A stretch of DNA of 31,230 nucleotides, from the NCBI GenBank assembly GCA_031260545.1, contig JAIRJQ010000028.1, positions 1-31,230 of the forward strand. Reading direction: 5' to 3'. Made by a program: the position numbers and the translations under genes. The notes under the pieces were generated by a model. That model saw nothing but the letters and a program-made list of their open reading frames with translations. It searched no databases and was not told where the DNA came from. The stretch's first letter is position 1; the number at the start of each line of letters is the position of its first letter. Source of the DNA: Methanomassiliicoccaceae archaeon (GTDB lineage: Archaea; Thermoplasmatota; Thermoplasmata; Methanomassiliicoccales; Methanomethylophilaceae). Positions 7,066 to 14,624 of this stretch are shown one piece after another.

Positions 7066-8672
7066 AGTCCGCTCTCTAGTTTTTCATGTATCCTCGAATA
7101 GAAGTCGTTATCGAATCTTATGAACCTTCCGTAACTGGAGGACATTGAGAATTCGATCTTCGATTGTCCCGGGATGTTATATTCTTCCTGCCCGTCGATC
7201 ACCAGCACGCATCCTTTGTCCATTGGCAATTCCACAGTTATCTTTGACGACGTCGGTATCACAATGGGACGGGCAGCGAACTTGAACGCCGCCATCGGCA
7301 CCATTACTAATGCGTTAACGTGCGGGTCTATTATCGGCGACCCTACGGACATTGCGTAGCATGTGGAACCCGTGGGTGTCGAGATTATAACGCCGTCCGC
7401 CCTGATGTCCGTCGCCAGATGGTCATCCACGTAGACCCTGAACTGTCTTATCTTTGCTATAGTGTCCGTATGGATGACCGCTTCATTGACCGCGTCCGCC
7501 AATCTTTTTCCGTTGAACACCGTTTGTAATTTCAGACGTTCATCGATCCTGAACCTTCCGTCCCTCAGCCTTGCGATCCCCTCTTCTATCTTATCCACCG
7601 GTATCTCCGCCAGAAATCCGACGCCGCCGGCGTTCACTCCGAATACCGATGCGTTATTGTTCTGCATAGCCCTCAATATTGTGCCGTCGCCGCCCACGGT
7701 CACCATTATGTCGACGTCCATCTCTCTGATCGGCGTCCCTTCCTTTCCCATGGCTGCCGCGATCTCCTTTTCGAGTATCACATCCTCTCCCTTGAGCGCT
7801 TTCAGAACCTTTTTTGCTGTATCGACGGCTATTGGCAAACTCATGTTCGCGTATACCCCGTACCTGTGCTTATGCATGCATCTCCCGGAGCGTCCCATCA
7901 CCATATCGTAAACTTCACGATTAGCGACAGCAAGGAAGTTCGACCTGTGGCCCAGGTCGAACGGCATGTCGAATTCCGTTCCGTCGAGATTGTATATGTA
8001 ACCGCCGGCCTCCTTCAGGATCAGGTAGCTTGCTGCTATATCGATGACCCGTATCGACCTGTGATTGTTCTCCGAGTTCATCAGGAACCCGTCGGCGGCG
8101 CCGGTCGCGACCAACGCCATTTCTATTGACGCACATCCGTACGCCCTTGATGATTTGACACGTTTCGCAAGCGCGAACGAATCCGGATGGGCGCCGTTCC
8201 CCATGTAGATCATCATCATTAAACGGTCGGGATTCGACCGTTTTTTCGCGTGTATACGAATTCCGTTCAGGTATGCTCCTTTTCCTTTCTCCGCAGTATA
8301 CTTGTCACCCGTCACAAGATTTTCTATGTACGCGATGCGCACATCTTTCAGCGAATCCTTACCTATCGCCATCGACACCGTATACATCGGGACGCCCATG
8401 ACCGAGTTCGATGTGCCGTCTATCGGATCGAGTACCAACACTTCCTTCGCGCCGTTGTCCACGAGTCCGATCTCTTCGCTCAATACGTTAAGCGGAATGT
8501 TCTTTTCCTGGATATAACTGAGAACGACATTCTCCGCTATCTTGTCTATCTGCGTTGTCGGTGTTCCGTCCATGCCGATGCATATCTCCTTGCCCCGCGC
8601 CTCAGCGTCGGGGATAAGGCAGATCGCATCCCGTATGCGGCCGGCGATCTCACTTAGAATGTTCATCATCAT
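7062..8672 (-). CDS. Bifunctional NADP phosphatase / NAD kinase (IMPase-NADK fusion)
   Basis: Residues 1-255 form an inositol-monophosphatase-type phosphatase: SEE at 65-67, DPIDGT at 82-87, and VIDIAAS near 209-215 supply the metal ligands. From about residue 270 an NAD kinase follows, with GGDGT at 327-331 and DGVIISTPTGSTCYAMS further on. The same order of domains is known from the Methanocaldococcus jannaschii enzyme, which both makes and removes the 2'-phosphate of NADP, so a role in setting the NAD/NADP balance is well supported. Three ATGs in a row open the gene. A minus-strand TATA box (8691-8700) lies 22-28 nt upstream, suggesting a nearly leaderless mRNA. The JAMM gene follows with a 4-nt overlap. 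Confidence 0.93.
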   Translation of the reverse strand: MMMNILSEIAGRIRDAICLIPDAEARGKEICIGMDGTPTTQIDKIAENVVLSYIQEKNIPLNVLSEEIGLVDNGAKEVLVLDPIDGTSNSVMGVPMYTVSMAIGKDSLKDVRIAYIENLVTGDKYTAEKGKGAYLNGIRIHAKKRSNPDRLMMMIYMGNGAHPDSFALAKRVKSSRAYGCASIEMALVATGAADGFLMNSENNHRSIRVIDIAASYLILKEAGGYIYNLDGTEFDMPFDLGHRSNFLAVANREVYDMVMGRSGRCMHKHRYGVYANMSLPIAVDTAKKVLKALKGEDVILEKEIAAAMGKEGTPIREMDVDIMVTVGGDGTILRAMQNNNASVFGVNAGGVGFLAEIPVDKIEEGIARLRDGRFRIDERLKLQTVFNGKRLADAVNEAVIHTDTIAKIRQFRVYVDDHLATDIRADGVIISTPTGSTCYAMSVGSPIIDPHVNALVMVPMAAFKFAARPIVIPTSSKITVELPMDKGCVLVIDGQEEYNIPGQSKIEFSMSSSYGRFIRFDNDFYSRIHEKLESGL

Positions 8673-8690
8673 TCTGAATATATGTTCGTG

Positions 8691-8719
8691 TGATATATCA
8701 ATTCGCTGATGTTTTATCT
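8691..8719. promoter_or_regulatory. Divergent promoters for the NAD kinase fusion (-) and fibrillarin (+)
   Basis: TGATATATCA at 8691-8700 is a palindromic TATA element 19-28 nt before the minus-strand ATG at 8672. TTTTATCT at 8712-8719 is 19-26 nt before the plus-strand ATG at 8738. Both spacings imply very short or absent 5' leaders. Confidence 0.5.
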
Positions 8720-8737
8720 ATGGAATGAGCATCACGT

Positions 8738-9394
8738 ATGATGATGGCGCAGAATGAACGTATCATGTTCAGAGACGGGAGGCTGATGACCCTTTCCGCC
8801 TATCCCGGCAACAGAGTGTACGGGGAACGTTTGGTGAATATCGATGGTAACGAGTATCGGGAATGGTCGCCGAACAGAAGCAAACTCTCTGCGTACATCT
8901 GCCTGGGAGGTTCGCATCTTCCGTTCACCGGATCCAGTAACGTGCTGTATCTGGGGGCGGCGAGCGGAACGACCGCAAGTCACGTATCAGATATCGTCAA
9001 CGAAGGAACGGTGTATTGCATCGAGTTCTCACAGCGGTCATTCCGTGACCTTGTTGTAACGTGTGAGATGAGAAAAAATATGATACCGATACTCGGTGAT
9101 GCGACACGGCCGGAAAGCTACAGTTTCGCATTGGGGAATGTGGACGTGGTCTATCAGGATGTTGCGCAGAAAGGGCAGGCAGATATCTTCGCGGACAACA
9201 TGGAATGCTTCTCCGCAAGATACGGGATGGTGTCGATAAAAGCAAGATCTGAGGACGTCACAGCCTCACCGGAAAAAATATTCGATAAGGCGTGCGAACG
9301 CCTCGCTGAAAGAGGTATGACCGTCATTGATATCGTATCCTTAGAAAAATATGAGAAGGCTCATATGATGATAGTTGTTGAGAGGGTCATATGA
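8738..9394 (+). CDS. flpA: Fibrillarin-like rRNA/tRNA 2'-O-methyltransferase
   Basis: The catalytic subunit of the archaeal C/D box snoRNP, which transfers a methyl group from SAM to ribose 2'-hydroxyls chosen by guide RNAs. The protein has the small N-terminal strand domain (residues 1-55, with RVYGERLV and EYREWSPNRSKL) and a Rossmann-type methyltransferase domain with NVLYLGAASGTTASHVSD at 68-85, IEFSQRSFRDL near 95-105 and VDVVYQDVAQKGQ. At 218 residues it has normal length. The partner Nop5 is at 19248-20336 rather than adjacent, unlike the common archaeal nop5-flpA pair. It starts with three Met codons; the first is used here because the TATA spacing suggests a leaderless start. The Nudix gene overlaps its stop by 4 nt. 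Confidence 0.95.
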   Translation: MMMAQNERIMFRDGRLMTLSAYPGNRVYGERLVNIDGNEYREWSPNRSKLSAYICLGGSHLPFTGSSNVLYLGAASGTTASHVSDIVNEGTVYCIEFSQRSFRDLVVTCEMRKNMIPILGDATRPESYSFALGNVDVVYQDVAQKGQADIFADNMECFSARYGMVSIKARSEDVTASPEKIFDKACERLAERGMTVIDIVSLEKYEKAHMMIVVERVI

Positions 9395-9738
9395 ACACCG
9401 TATACACAGTAGCATTCTCCGGACCGCTGTTCTTAATGGTCCACAGCCCGAAAAGGAACGGATGGGAGATGCCGGGCGGGAAGATCGAAGAGGACGAGAA
9501 CATTAAGGATGCCGCCGTCCGCGAGTATATGGAAGAGTCCGGACATCGGGTGAGGATCATATCAATGACACAAATGAACGGGTGTCATGTCTGTGCGGCG
9601 TTCCTCGGCGAGAAGGTGAAAGATGGCGAGTTCACAACAAAGATGTTCAGGGAGCTCCCTGCTGACCTCTCGTTCGAACGTTCCGAATATTATGGTGTTT
9701 TGGATTGGGCGCGCCATGCCGTTTACGGTCATGATTGA
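9391..9738 (+). CDS. Nudix hydrolase
   Basis: A small 115-residue Nudix protein that would hydrolyse a nucleoside diphosphate linked to another moiety, using Mg. The Nudix box is complete: G-G-K-I-E-E-D-E followed by REYMEESGH, matching GX5EX7REUXEEXGU at residues 30-52. Substrate is unknown; the small size fits an 8-oxo-dGTPase- or ADP-ribose-type enzyme. Its ATG overlaps the fibrillarin TGA (ATGA), so it is translationally coupled to fibrillarin. No partner domain is present. It converges with the secreted-protein gene on the other strand. Confidence 0.9.
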   Translation: MNTVYTVAFSGPLFLMVHSPKRNGWEMPGGKIEEDENIKDAAVREYMEESGHRVRIISMTQMNGCHVCAAFLGEKVKDGEFTTKMFRELPADLSFERSEYYGVLDWARHAVYGHD

Positions 9739-9767
9739 ATCGTCTATGCATCCTTAATGGATCTTTG

Positions 9768-9797
9768 AAAAAAAGGCAGGGACGGCTTCCGCCGCCC
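9768..9797 (-). terminator. Hairpin and T-run terminator of the secreted-protein gene
   Basis: On the minus strand GGGCGGC (9797-9791), loop GGAA, then GCCGTCC (9786-9780) form a 7-bp stem with one G-U pair, followed shortly by seven Ts (9774-9768). It lies 14 nt after the stop of the minus-strand gene. The layout resembles an intrinsic terminator. Confidence 0.6.
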
Positions 9798-9810
9798 TTT
9801 GTTAAAGTTA

Positions 9811-10935
9811 TTAGTCCAGGTTGAACGTTATGATCAGCACATTGCCGCCGTCCCAATCGAAGTCGAACCACAGATTGTTATCACTGAATTCAAAATGGTC
9901 CTGATTCACCCAGAAATATACGGGGCCTGCTACCTGTTCGCCGTATTCTTCTTCACATACAACAACGAAGTAATATTCATCTGGGTCATATTGATCGAAT
10001 ACCATTGAACCGCCGCTTTCGAGGTATGCGGTCCATTCTCCCCATATGCTGCCCGGCGCGTAAATTTCCAGGAAGTATGTCTTGGGTTGAACGATCTGTT
10101 CCCTCTCTATCGCAAAGCCGAAGAGCAATTCGACCTCATAGTACCATATGCCGTCTGCTCCCTTGTAATATGCTGCGGGATCCGCCGAGAAGCTCACGCC
10201 GTCTCCGTCGTCGTTCAGTTCGATACCCGCTGTTCCGTAAAACTGGTCCAGCCACCATGTGTATATGTACCCGTCATACTCAAAGGTACCGCTGATCGGA
10301 TCTATATTGAATTCTACGGTCTCGCCTTCGGCGAACGGGATACAAACAGACCTCGCGCCAAACACTTCGCCGTATCCGTTCGTCAGATACATAACGAAGT
10401 CGAATGCGCCGCTGTCATAAATTTCATAGAGCAGGTCCCATTTTTCATCTTCCGTCATGCCGTCGAAATTGTCACTGCTGCCCCAAAGGGCAAAAATGTT
10501 CATAATTAGAAGTTTGCTGACCTCTGTTTCAGCGAAAACGCCGACCTTGACCACATTGGCGCTGTTGCCGCCTTTGCTGTCCGCGATCCAGTATTTGCCC
10601 GGACCGTCAATAGCGAACGTGACGACGTAATAGCCGTTACCTATCTTATAGGCAACTTCAAGCGTACCGCTGATGTCACCGGTAACATTGATGTACAGGG
10701 CGTTCAGGGTCTTGTTGTCCGCGATAAAGCTGAAATTGTCGAAAACGACAGTGTTGTTGTTCGCGGTGATCTCTTTGCCGTCGAAATTGTCATAGCTCTT
10801 CTTGTCGATGCTGGCAACCGCTCCGTTGATAAATCCGGCTGATGCGGGGGCCGCTGATGCGGTGACCGCCAACGCGGGGATCGCGAGCGCAAGTGCCAAT
10901 ACAAATACAAGTGCTATGGACAATAGTCTCTTCAT
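9811..10935 (-). CDS. Secreted acidic protein of unknown function
   Basis: The 374-residue protein begins with a classic Sec signal peptide: MKRLLS, a hydrophobic run of Leu/Ala/Val to about residue 22, and a likely cleavage site around the Ala-rich TASAAPASA segment (27-33). The rest is strongly acidic and rich in Asp, Tyr, Phe and Trp (EYDGYIYTWWLD, YDPDEYYFVVV), suggesting an exported beta-rich protein. No transmembrane anchor, lipobox, catalytic motif or known repeat is visible; two Cys are too far apart to imply a cluster. AGGAGGT lies 7 nt before ATG 10935, the best ribosome binding site in the window. A 5' hairpin and a T-run terminator frame the gene, so it is transcribed alone. I cannot assign a function; an extracellular or surface protein is the most I would infer. 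Confidence 0.85.
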   Translation of the reverse strand: MKRLLSIALVFVLALALAIPALAVTASAAPASAGFINGAVASIDKKSYDNFDGKEITANNNTVVFDNFSFIADNKTLNALYINVTGDISGTLEVAYKIGNGYYVVTFAIDGPGKYWIADSKGGNSANVVKVGVFAETEVSKLLIMNIFALWGSSDNFDGMTEDEKWDLLYEIYDSGAFDFVMYLTNGYGEVFGARSVCIPFAEGETVEFNIDPISGTFEYDGYIYTWWLDQFYGTAGIELNDDGDGVSFSADPAAYYKGADGIWYYEVELLFGFAIEREQIVQPKTYFLEIYAPGSIWGEWTAYLESGGSMVFDQYDPDEYYFVVVCEEEYGEQVAGPVYFWVNQDHFEFSDNNLWFDFDWDGGNVLIITFNLD

Positions 10936-10954
10936 TTTTTTACCTCCTGATCTT

Positions 10955-11005
10955 TTTGCCGCTTTTTTGCGGCAAATAATTTGAGCGGAGTGTCCGGATA
11001 AATAG
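10955..11005 (-). promoter_or_regulatory. Promoter and 5'-leader hairpin of the secreted-protein gene
   Basis: On the minus strand a TATA element CTATTTATCC lies at 11005-10996. A perfect 8-bp stem (10976-10969 with 10962-10955) around a loop of six As would lie at the start of the transcript and ends 6-7 nt before the AGGAGGT motif (10948-10942). It could protect the mRNA or influence ribosome access. Confidence 0.45.
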
Positions 11006-11308
11006 CTTCTCTCATTTTCTGCCGTGTTTGTAAGTCTGCCTAGGCTCCTGTCGATTAATATTCTTACTCATCGAATTTTGAGACTTTTTAACACAATTGT
11101 TTTTAATGATTACACTTTAAAGTTTAGTGTATTTATATATTTGTAAAACGCTACGCCGACTATCCGCCGGACGGGCGAACCATTGGTTCGAAGGTTTATG
11201 AGAAAAATTACTTGCGTTATCATGATCGATACCGAACAAAATCTTCATATCCTTATCCTGACTGTCGTCTCTTCGAAAAGAGCTTCTATTACACACGTGC
11301 TAATCAAG
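11006..11308. other. Gene-free stretch with an orphan TATA element and a palindrome
   Basis: No convincing reading frame is present on either strand between the secreted-protein promoter and the uS15 promoter. The stretch is AT-rich to about 11150. A strong TATA-like ATTTATATAT is at 11131-11140, about 170 nt before the uS15 promoter. Some 35 nt downstream CGAACCA-T-TGGTTCG (11176-11190) is a 15-nt palindrome with one central base. A short untranslated RNA starting near 11160 or a regulator binding site are both possible; I see nothing more specific. Confidence 0.35.
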
Positions 11309-11317
11309 CTTTTATAC
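11309..11317 (+). promoter_or_regulatory. TATA box of the uS15-recJ operon
   Basis: CTTTTATAC at 11309-11317 is a good archaeal box A. The expected start near 11340 leaves a leader of about 35 nt that includes the GGAGG at 11363-11367, 7 nt before ATG 11375. Confidence 0.6.
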
Positions 11318-11374
11318 TTGTACCATGTACCCGCAGAAAGCCTCGCCGCCAATAGATGATTTGGAGGATCAACA

Positions 11375-11830
11375 ATGGCAAGAATGCACGCAAGAAGAAA
11401 AGGAAGGTCGTGTTCGACACGCCCTATGATCTCGGAAAGCCCGGCATGGGTACCTCTCAAAGCCACCGAAGTAGAGGATCTCATCGTCAAGATGGCTAAA
11501 GATGGCCTGATATCCGCCAGGATCGGTCTGATGCTCAGGGACCAGTATGGTATCCCTGATGTGAGACTGCTTACAGGCAAATGCATAACCGAGATCATGA
11601 AAGAAAAAGGGGTAGCGCCTGAATTACCCGAGGACATCTCAAGCCTCATGAGACGCGCCATAGCGCTTAACGTTCACATGAAGAGCAACAAGGGAGACCA
11701 CAGCAACAGACGCGGCCTTCAGCTGATCGAGTCGAAGATCAGAAGACTGGAACATTATTACAAGGACAACGGTGTCCTTCCGCTGGACTGGAAGTATTCA
11801 CTCAAGACCGCAGAGCTCATGCTCAAGTAA
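11375..11830 (+). CDS. rps15: Ribosomal protein uS15 (archaeal S15)
   Basis: A component of the 30S subunit that binds helices of the central 16S rRNA domain. The 151-residue length and basic N-terminal extension (MARMHARRKGRSCSTRP) are archaeal/eukaryotic; bacterial S15 is about 89 residues. The conserved core is clear: GLILRDQYG-like segment GLMLRDQYGIPDVR and the rRNA-binding KGDHSNRRGLQLIESKIRRLEHYYK near residues 107-131. GGAGG lies 7 nt before the ATG. The DHH-family exonuclease gene follows after 10 nt, an order widely conserved in archaea. Confidence 0.97.
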   Translation: MARMHARRKGRSCSTRPMISESPAWVPLKATEVEDLIVKMAKDGLISARIGLMLRDQYGIPDVRLLTGKCITEIMKEKGVAPELPEDISSLMRRAIALNVHMKSNKGDHSNRRGLQLIESKIRRLEHYYKDNGVLPLDWKYSLKTAELMLK

Positions 11831-11840
11831 GGGGTGTTCC

Positions 11841-13190
11841 ATGGACGATATCGTCCCACCAAAACTTTTTTCTCATTTATCTTCTGCCGCCGATATTGTT
11901 AAAGGATACGATAATGTGCGCATTTTTTCGCATCATGACGCTGACGGTATATCCGCAGCGATCATACTCGCAAAAACGATGATGCGCGCCGGAAAGGGAT
12001 TTACTGTCACGTTGTTCAGCGCACTGAATGACGAGACCGTTAAGGAAATAAAGAACTGCGGATCGAAATGCATCATCATTTCAGATATGGGAGTATCGTA
12101 TCTCAAAGAGCTTGATGACATCGATGCGGATGTTGTCGTTCTTGATCATCATAAGGGCGATCTTAATGTTTCGTTGAAAAGAGTTGAGCACATCAACCCT
12201 CACTCGTACGGGATAGACGGAATGACGGCGGGATGCGGCGCATCCATGGCGATGCTGTTCTCCGTAGCATATGATCAAAGGAATTGGGACCTTGTGCAGA
12301 TAGCATTCGCCGGCATCGTCGGCGATAAACAGCATCTGAAAGGCCTTGAGGGGATCAACAATTATTTGTTCAGGGAAGGGAACAAAAGAGGATATATCAA
12401 GAAAACGGACGGCCGGATCGTACCTTCCGGGGACCTCATCAGCTCTCTTTTCCTTTCGGTGGACCCGTACATACGCGGTGTCAGCGGAAATGCCGACGGC
12501 GTTTCTTTGTTGTTGAAAGATGCAGGCATTGACGCATCAAGATCGACTAACGACCTCAACGATGCGGAAAGAAGAAAACTATCGTCGCTGACCGCAGCGA
12601 AACTCATTGAACAGGGCGTGACGACGGAAACGATGAATGAAATGATCTCTCCCGTTTATGTGCTGAAGGATTGGAGCGTCGACGCCGGATCGCTCGCATC
12701 CGTCCTGAACTCCTGCGGACGCTCGGGTAAAGGCGGCATCGGGATCGGGTATGGTCTGCGTGACCGCACATCAACAGCGGAAGCGGTCGCAGCGGATGAG
12801 GAATCACGCAAGAAGGTACTTTCCGCGGTAATGGAACTTGACTCCAAAGGATTGAACAAAATGAAGAATATCCGATTCTTCGATAACCCGTCATCAGGAT
12901 TCACCGGAATGTTATGTGAGGTCGCGATCCGTTACATATGCGGTTCGGATATGCCGGTCGTGGGATACAGCAAAGCGAACGGGATGACTAAAGTGTCGTC
13001 ACGCTGCACTCATGAACTTCTGAGAATGGGCGTTGACCTTTCTATCGCGATGAGGGATGCCGGAACCTCCTTGGGCGGAGGCGGAGGCGGCCATAAGATA
13101 GCAAGCGGCGCCTGGTTCCCTGCCGGTAAAGAAAAAGAATTCCTTGATGTTCTTGATAAGATCATAGGGGAACAGCTCAGCGCCAGGTGA
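11841..13190 (+). CDS. RecJ-like DHH-family exonuclease (GAN/RecJ type)
   Basis: A 449-residue DHH-DHHA1 phosphoesterase. Motif I is SHHDADGIS (residues 30-38), motif II is SDMGVS at 81-86, motif III is LDHHKG at 101-106, and the C-terminal DHHA1 motif is the glycine run ending GGHKIASG near 420. All metal ligands appear intact, so an active nuclease is expected. Archaeal homologues bind GINS in the replisome and degrade single-stranded DNA or RNA, being relatives of RecJ and Cdc45. ATG 11841 is preceded by AAGGGGTG at 11828-11835. An in-frame ATG at 11772 would lie inside the uS15 gene and is not favoured. The 3' end overlaps the convergent kae1 gene by 14 nt. Confidence 0.92.
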   Translation: MDDIVPPKLFSHLSSAADIVKGYDNVRIFSHHDADGISAAIILAKTMMRAGKGFTVTLFSALNDETVKEIKNCGSKCIIISDMGVSYLKELDDIDADVVVLDHHKGDLNVSLKRVEHINPHSYGIDGMTAGCGASMAMLFSVAYDQRNWDLVQIAFAGIVGDKQHLKGLEGINNYLFREGNKRGYIKKTDGRIVPSGDLISSLFLSVDPYIRGVSGNADGVSLLLKDAGIDASRSTNDLNDAERRKLSSLTAAKLIEQGVTTETMNEMISPVYVLKDWSVDAGSLASVLNSCGRSGKGGIGIGYGLRDRTSTAEAVAADEESRKKVLSAVMELDSKGLNKMKNIRFFDNPSSGFTGMLCEVAIRYICGSDMPVVGYSKANGMTKVSSRCTHELLRMGVDLSIAMRDAGTSLGGGGGGHKIASGAWFPAGKEKEFLDVLDKIIGEQLSAR

Positions 13191-14157
13191 CGTTCACTTC
13201 GTCCGTCCTGAACCTCTGTTCCACTTTTGTATCGTCTATTGTCATCCGAACACCGGAGTCGTACATTATATGACCCAGCCATGCTATCATGGCACCGTTA
13301 TCAATGCAGAGCCTCGGCAACGGGACGAACATCTTTGCATCACGTTCCTTTGCCATTGTCTCTATCATCCCTCTTAAACGCTTGTTCTGTGCAACTCCGC
13401 CTCCCATCAGAACCTCCGACTTACCGACATGCGCCATCGCCCTTTCTGTTACTTCGGCAAGCATGGCGAAACATGTCTCCTGAACAGAGAAAGCGATGTC
13501 CTCAAGCCTGTGTCCTTTCTTCTTCAGCGCGACCGCGGATGTCATGATGCCTGAGAACGCGATGTCCATCCCTTTCACCGAATACGGAAGGTCTAATAAT
13601 TCCGTGCCCTCTTTTGCGAGCTTCTCTATCGTCGGGCCCGCGTAATACCCGAGGTCCAATTCCCTTCCCAGTTTGTCCAGCATATTTCCGATGCCGACGT
13701 CCAGCGTTTCGCCGAATATCCTGTAGCGTCCGTTGGCGAACGCGATTATCTGTGTGTTCCCGCCGGATGCGTACAGAAGGACCGGGTCCGTGCACCCTGT
13801 GGTCGCGTTACCGATCTCAACGTGTGCAACACAATGATTAACGCCAATTATCGGGATGTTCAGACGAACGGATAATGCTCTGGCCGCCGTCGCGGCCACC
13901 CTCAGGCACGGGCCGAGGCCGGGTCCTTTGGAGAATGATATTACGTCTATATCCTTAAGTGATAATTTCGCATCTGTAAGCGCCTTTGATATCGTAGATG
14001 CAACAATATCAGTATGATGATTCGCCGCTTCCCGGGGATGCAATCCTCCTTCCGGCGGCCTGTACATTTCAATTACGTTCGCAAGAACATTGCATTTCTC
14101 ATCCGTTATACCGACGCCGAGCGTGTGCGCCGTTCCCTCTATCCCGAGCGTTATCAT
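13177..14157 (-). CDS. kae1: tRNA N6-adenosine threonylcarbamoyltransferase Kae1 (KEOPS subunit)
   Basis: The catalytic KEOPS subunit that transfers the threonylcarbamoyl group to A37 of ANN-decoding tRNAs. ASKHA-fold motifs are visible: GIEGTAHTLGVGI at 5-17, metal ligands in NHCVAHVE (H108, H112), the phosphate motif SGGNTQ near 131-136, and MGGGVAQNKRLRG followed by DNGAMIAW with the third ligand. It ends at the conserved segment RFRTDEVNVTWR, where many euryarchaeal proteins continue into a Bud32 kinase domain. Here a stop follows, and the downstream DNA is occupied by the convergent nuclease gene, so Kae1 is unfused. Its ATG directly follows the TAA of the glutaredoxin-like gene, indicating one operon. 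Confidence 0.95.
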   Translation of the reverse strand: MITLGIEGTAHTLGVGITDEKCNVLANVIEMYRPPEGGLHPREAANHHTDIVASTISKALTDAKLSLKDIDVISFSKGPGLGPCLRVAATAARALSVRLNIPIIGVNHCVAHVEIGNATTGCTDPVLLYASGGNTQIIAFANGRYRIFGETLDVGIGNMLDKLGRELDLGYYAGPTIEKLAKEGTELLDLPYSVKGMDIAFSGIMTSAVALKKKGHRLEDIAFSVQETCFAMLAEVTERAMAHVGKSEVLMGGGVAQNKRLRGMIETMAKERDAKMFVPLPRLCIDNGAMIAWLGHIMYDSGVRMTIDDTKVEQRFRTDEVNVTWR

Positions 14158-14397
14158 TTACTTCTTTCCCGCAACAGAACTTAACCTCTCCAATATAGGG
14201 AGGGCACCGCACACAACCTCATCGTCAACTACCAGCACCGGAAATGTCTTTTCAAGTATCTCATAATACGCCGCCTCGGCCATTCCGTCAACGGTGTCCG
14301 CATTGATTATCTGAATTTTCAGATTCTTAGGCATCCTTTCCTTCACATGCTCGCATTTTCCGCAATTATCCTTTGTGAACAATTTCAATTCCGGCAT
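14158..14397 (-). CDS. Glutaredoxin/thioredoxin-like small redox protein
   Basis: A 79-residue single-domain protein with the first strand KLFTKDNCGKCEHVKE, a CGKC active site at about residues 12-15, and a cis-proline segment TFPVLVVDDE near 52-61, as in glutaredoxin-like and NrdH-like thiol oxidoreductases. It lacks a signal peptide and is probably cytoplasmic. Its electron donor cannot be told from the sequence. It opens the operon that contains kae1, with no gap before that gene. A TATA element at 14421-14430 puts the expected transcript start close to the ATG, so the mRNA may be almost leaderless. Confidence 0.82.
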   Translation of the reverse strand: MPELKLFTKDNCGKCEHVKERMPKNLKIQIINADTVDGMAEAAYYEILEKTFPVLVVDDEVVCGALPILERLSSVAGKK

Positions 14398-14420
14398 ACA
14401 ACTTGCATCTCGTTACGCCG

Positions 14421-14430
14421 TTTATATGTT
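14421..14430 (-). promoter_or_regulatory. TATA box of the glutaredoxin-kae1 operon
   Basis: AACATATAAA on the minus strand is 24-33 nt upstream of ATG 14397. Confidence 0.5.
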
Positions 14431-14513
14431 TCGTAATTAACGGCGGTCGTATCAAAAAGAACGTTTGAGTGATGCGGCATCATTTTTCGTTCAATTTCCG
14501 GAGAGCACAAAAA

Positions 14514-14523
14514 GGTATAATAA
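14514..14523 (+). promoter_or_regulatory. TATA box of tRNA-Val
   Basis: GGTATAATAA lies 26-35 nt before the first base of the tRNA, the expected archaeal spacing with a few leader nucleotides. Confidence 0.55.
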
Positions 14524-14548
14524 TAAGAAACATATCCTCAGCCCGGAC

Positions 14549-14624
14549 GGGCTCGTGGTCTAGGGGTTATGACGTCTCCTTGACATGGAGGAGGCCGCCG
14601 GTTCAAATCCGGCCGAGCCCACCA
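14549..14624 (+). tRNA. tRNA-Val (anticodon GAC)
   Basis: The acceptor GGGCTCG pairs with CGAGCCC, followed by A and an encoded CCA. The D stem is GTC/GAC, the anticodon stem TCTCC/GGAGG closes a TTGACAT loop giving anticodon GAC, and the T arm is GCCGG-TTCAAAT-CCGGC. No intron is present. Confidence 0.96.

Noticed and set aside
11772..11840. Upstream in-frame start for the RecJ-like protein
   Set aside because: The extra 23 residues overlap uS15 coding sequence in another frame and do not resemble the family; ATG 11841 has its own Shine-Dalgarno.
14540..14553. AGCCC-GGAC-GGGCT repeat at the 5' edge of tRNA-Val
   Set aside because: It only pairs the leader with the acceptor strand; the acceptor sequence itself explains the complementarity, and chance is likely.
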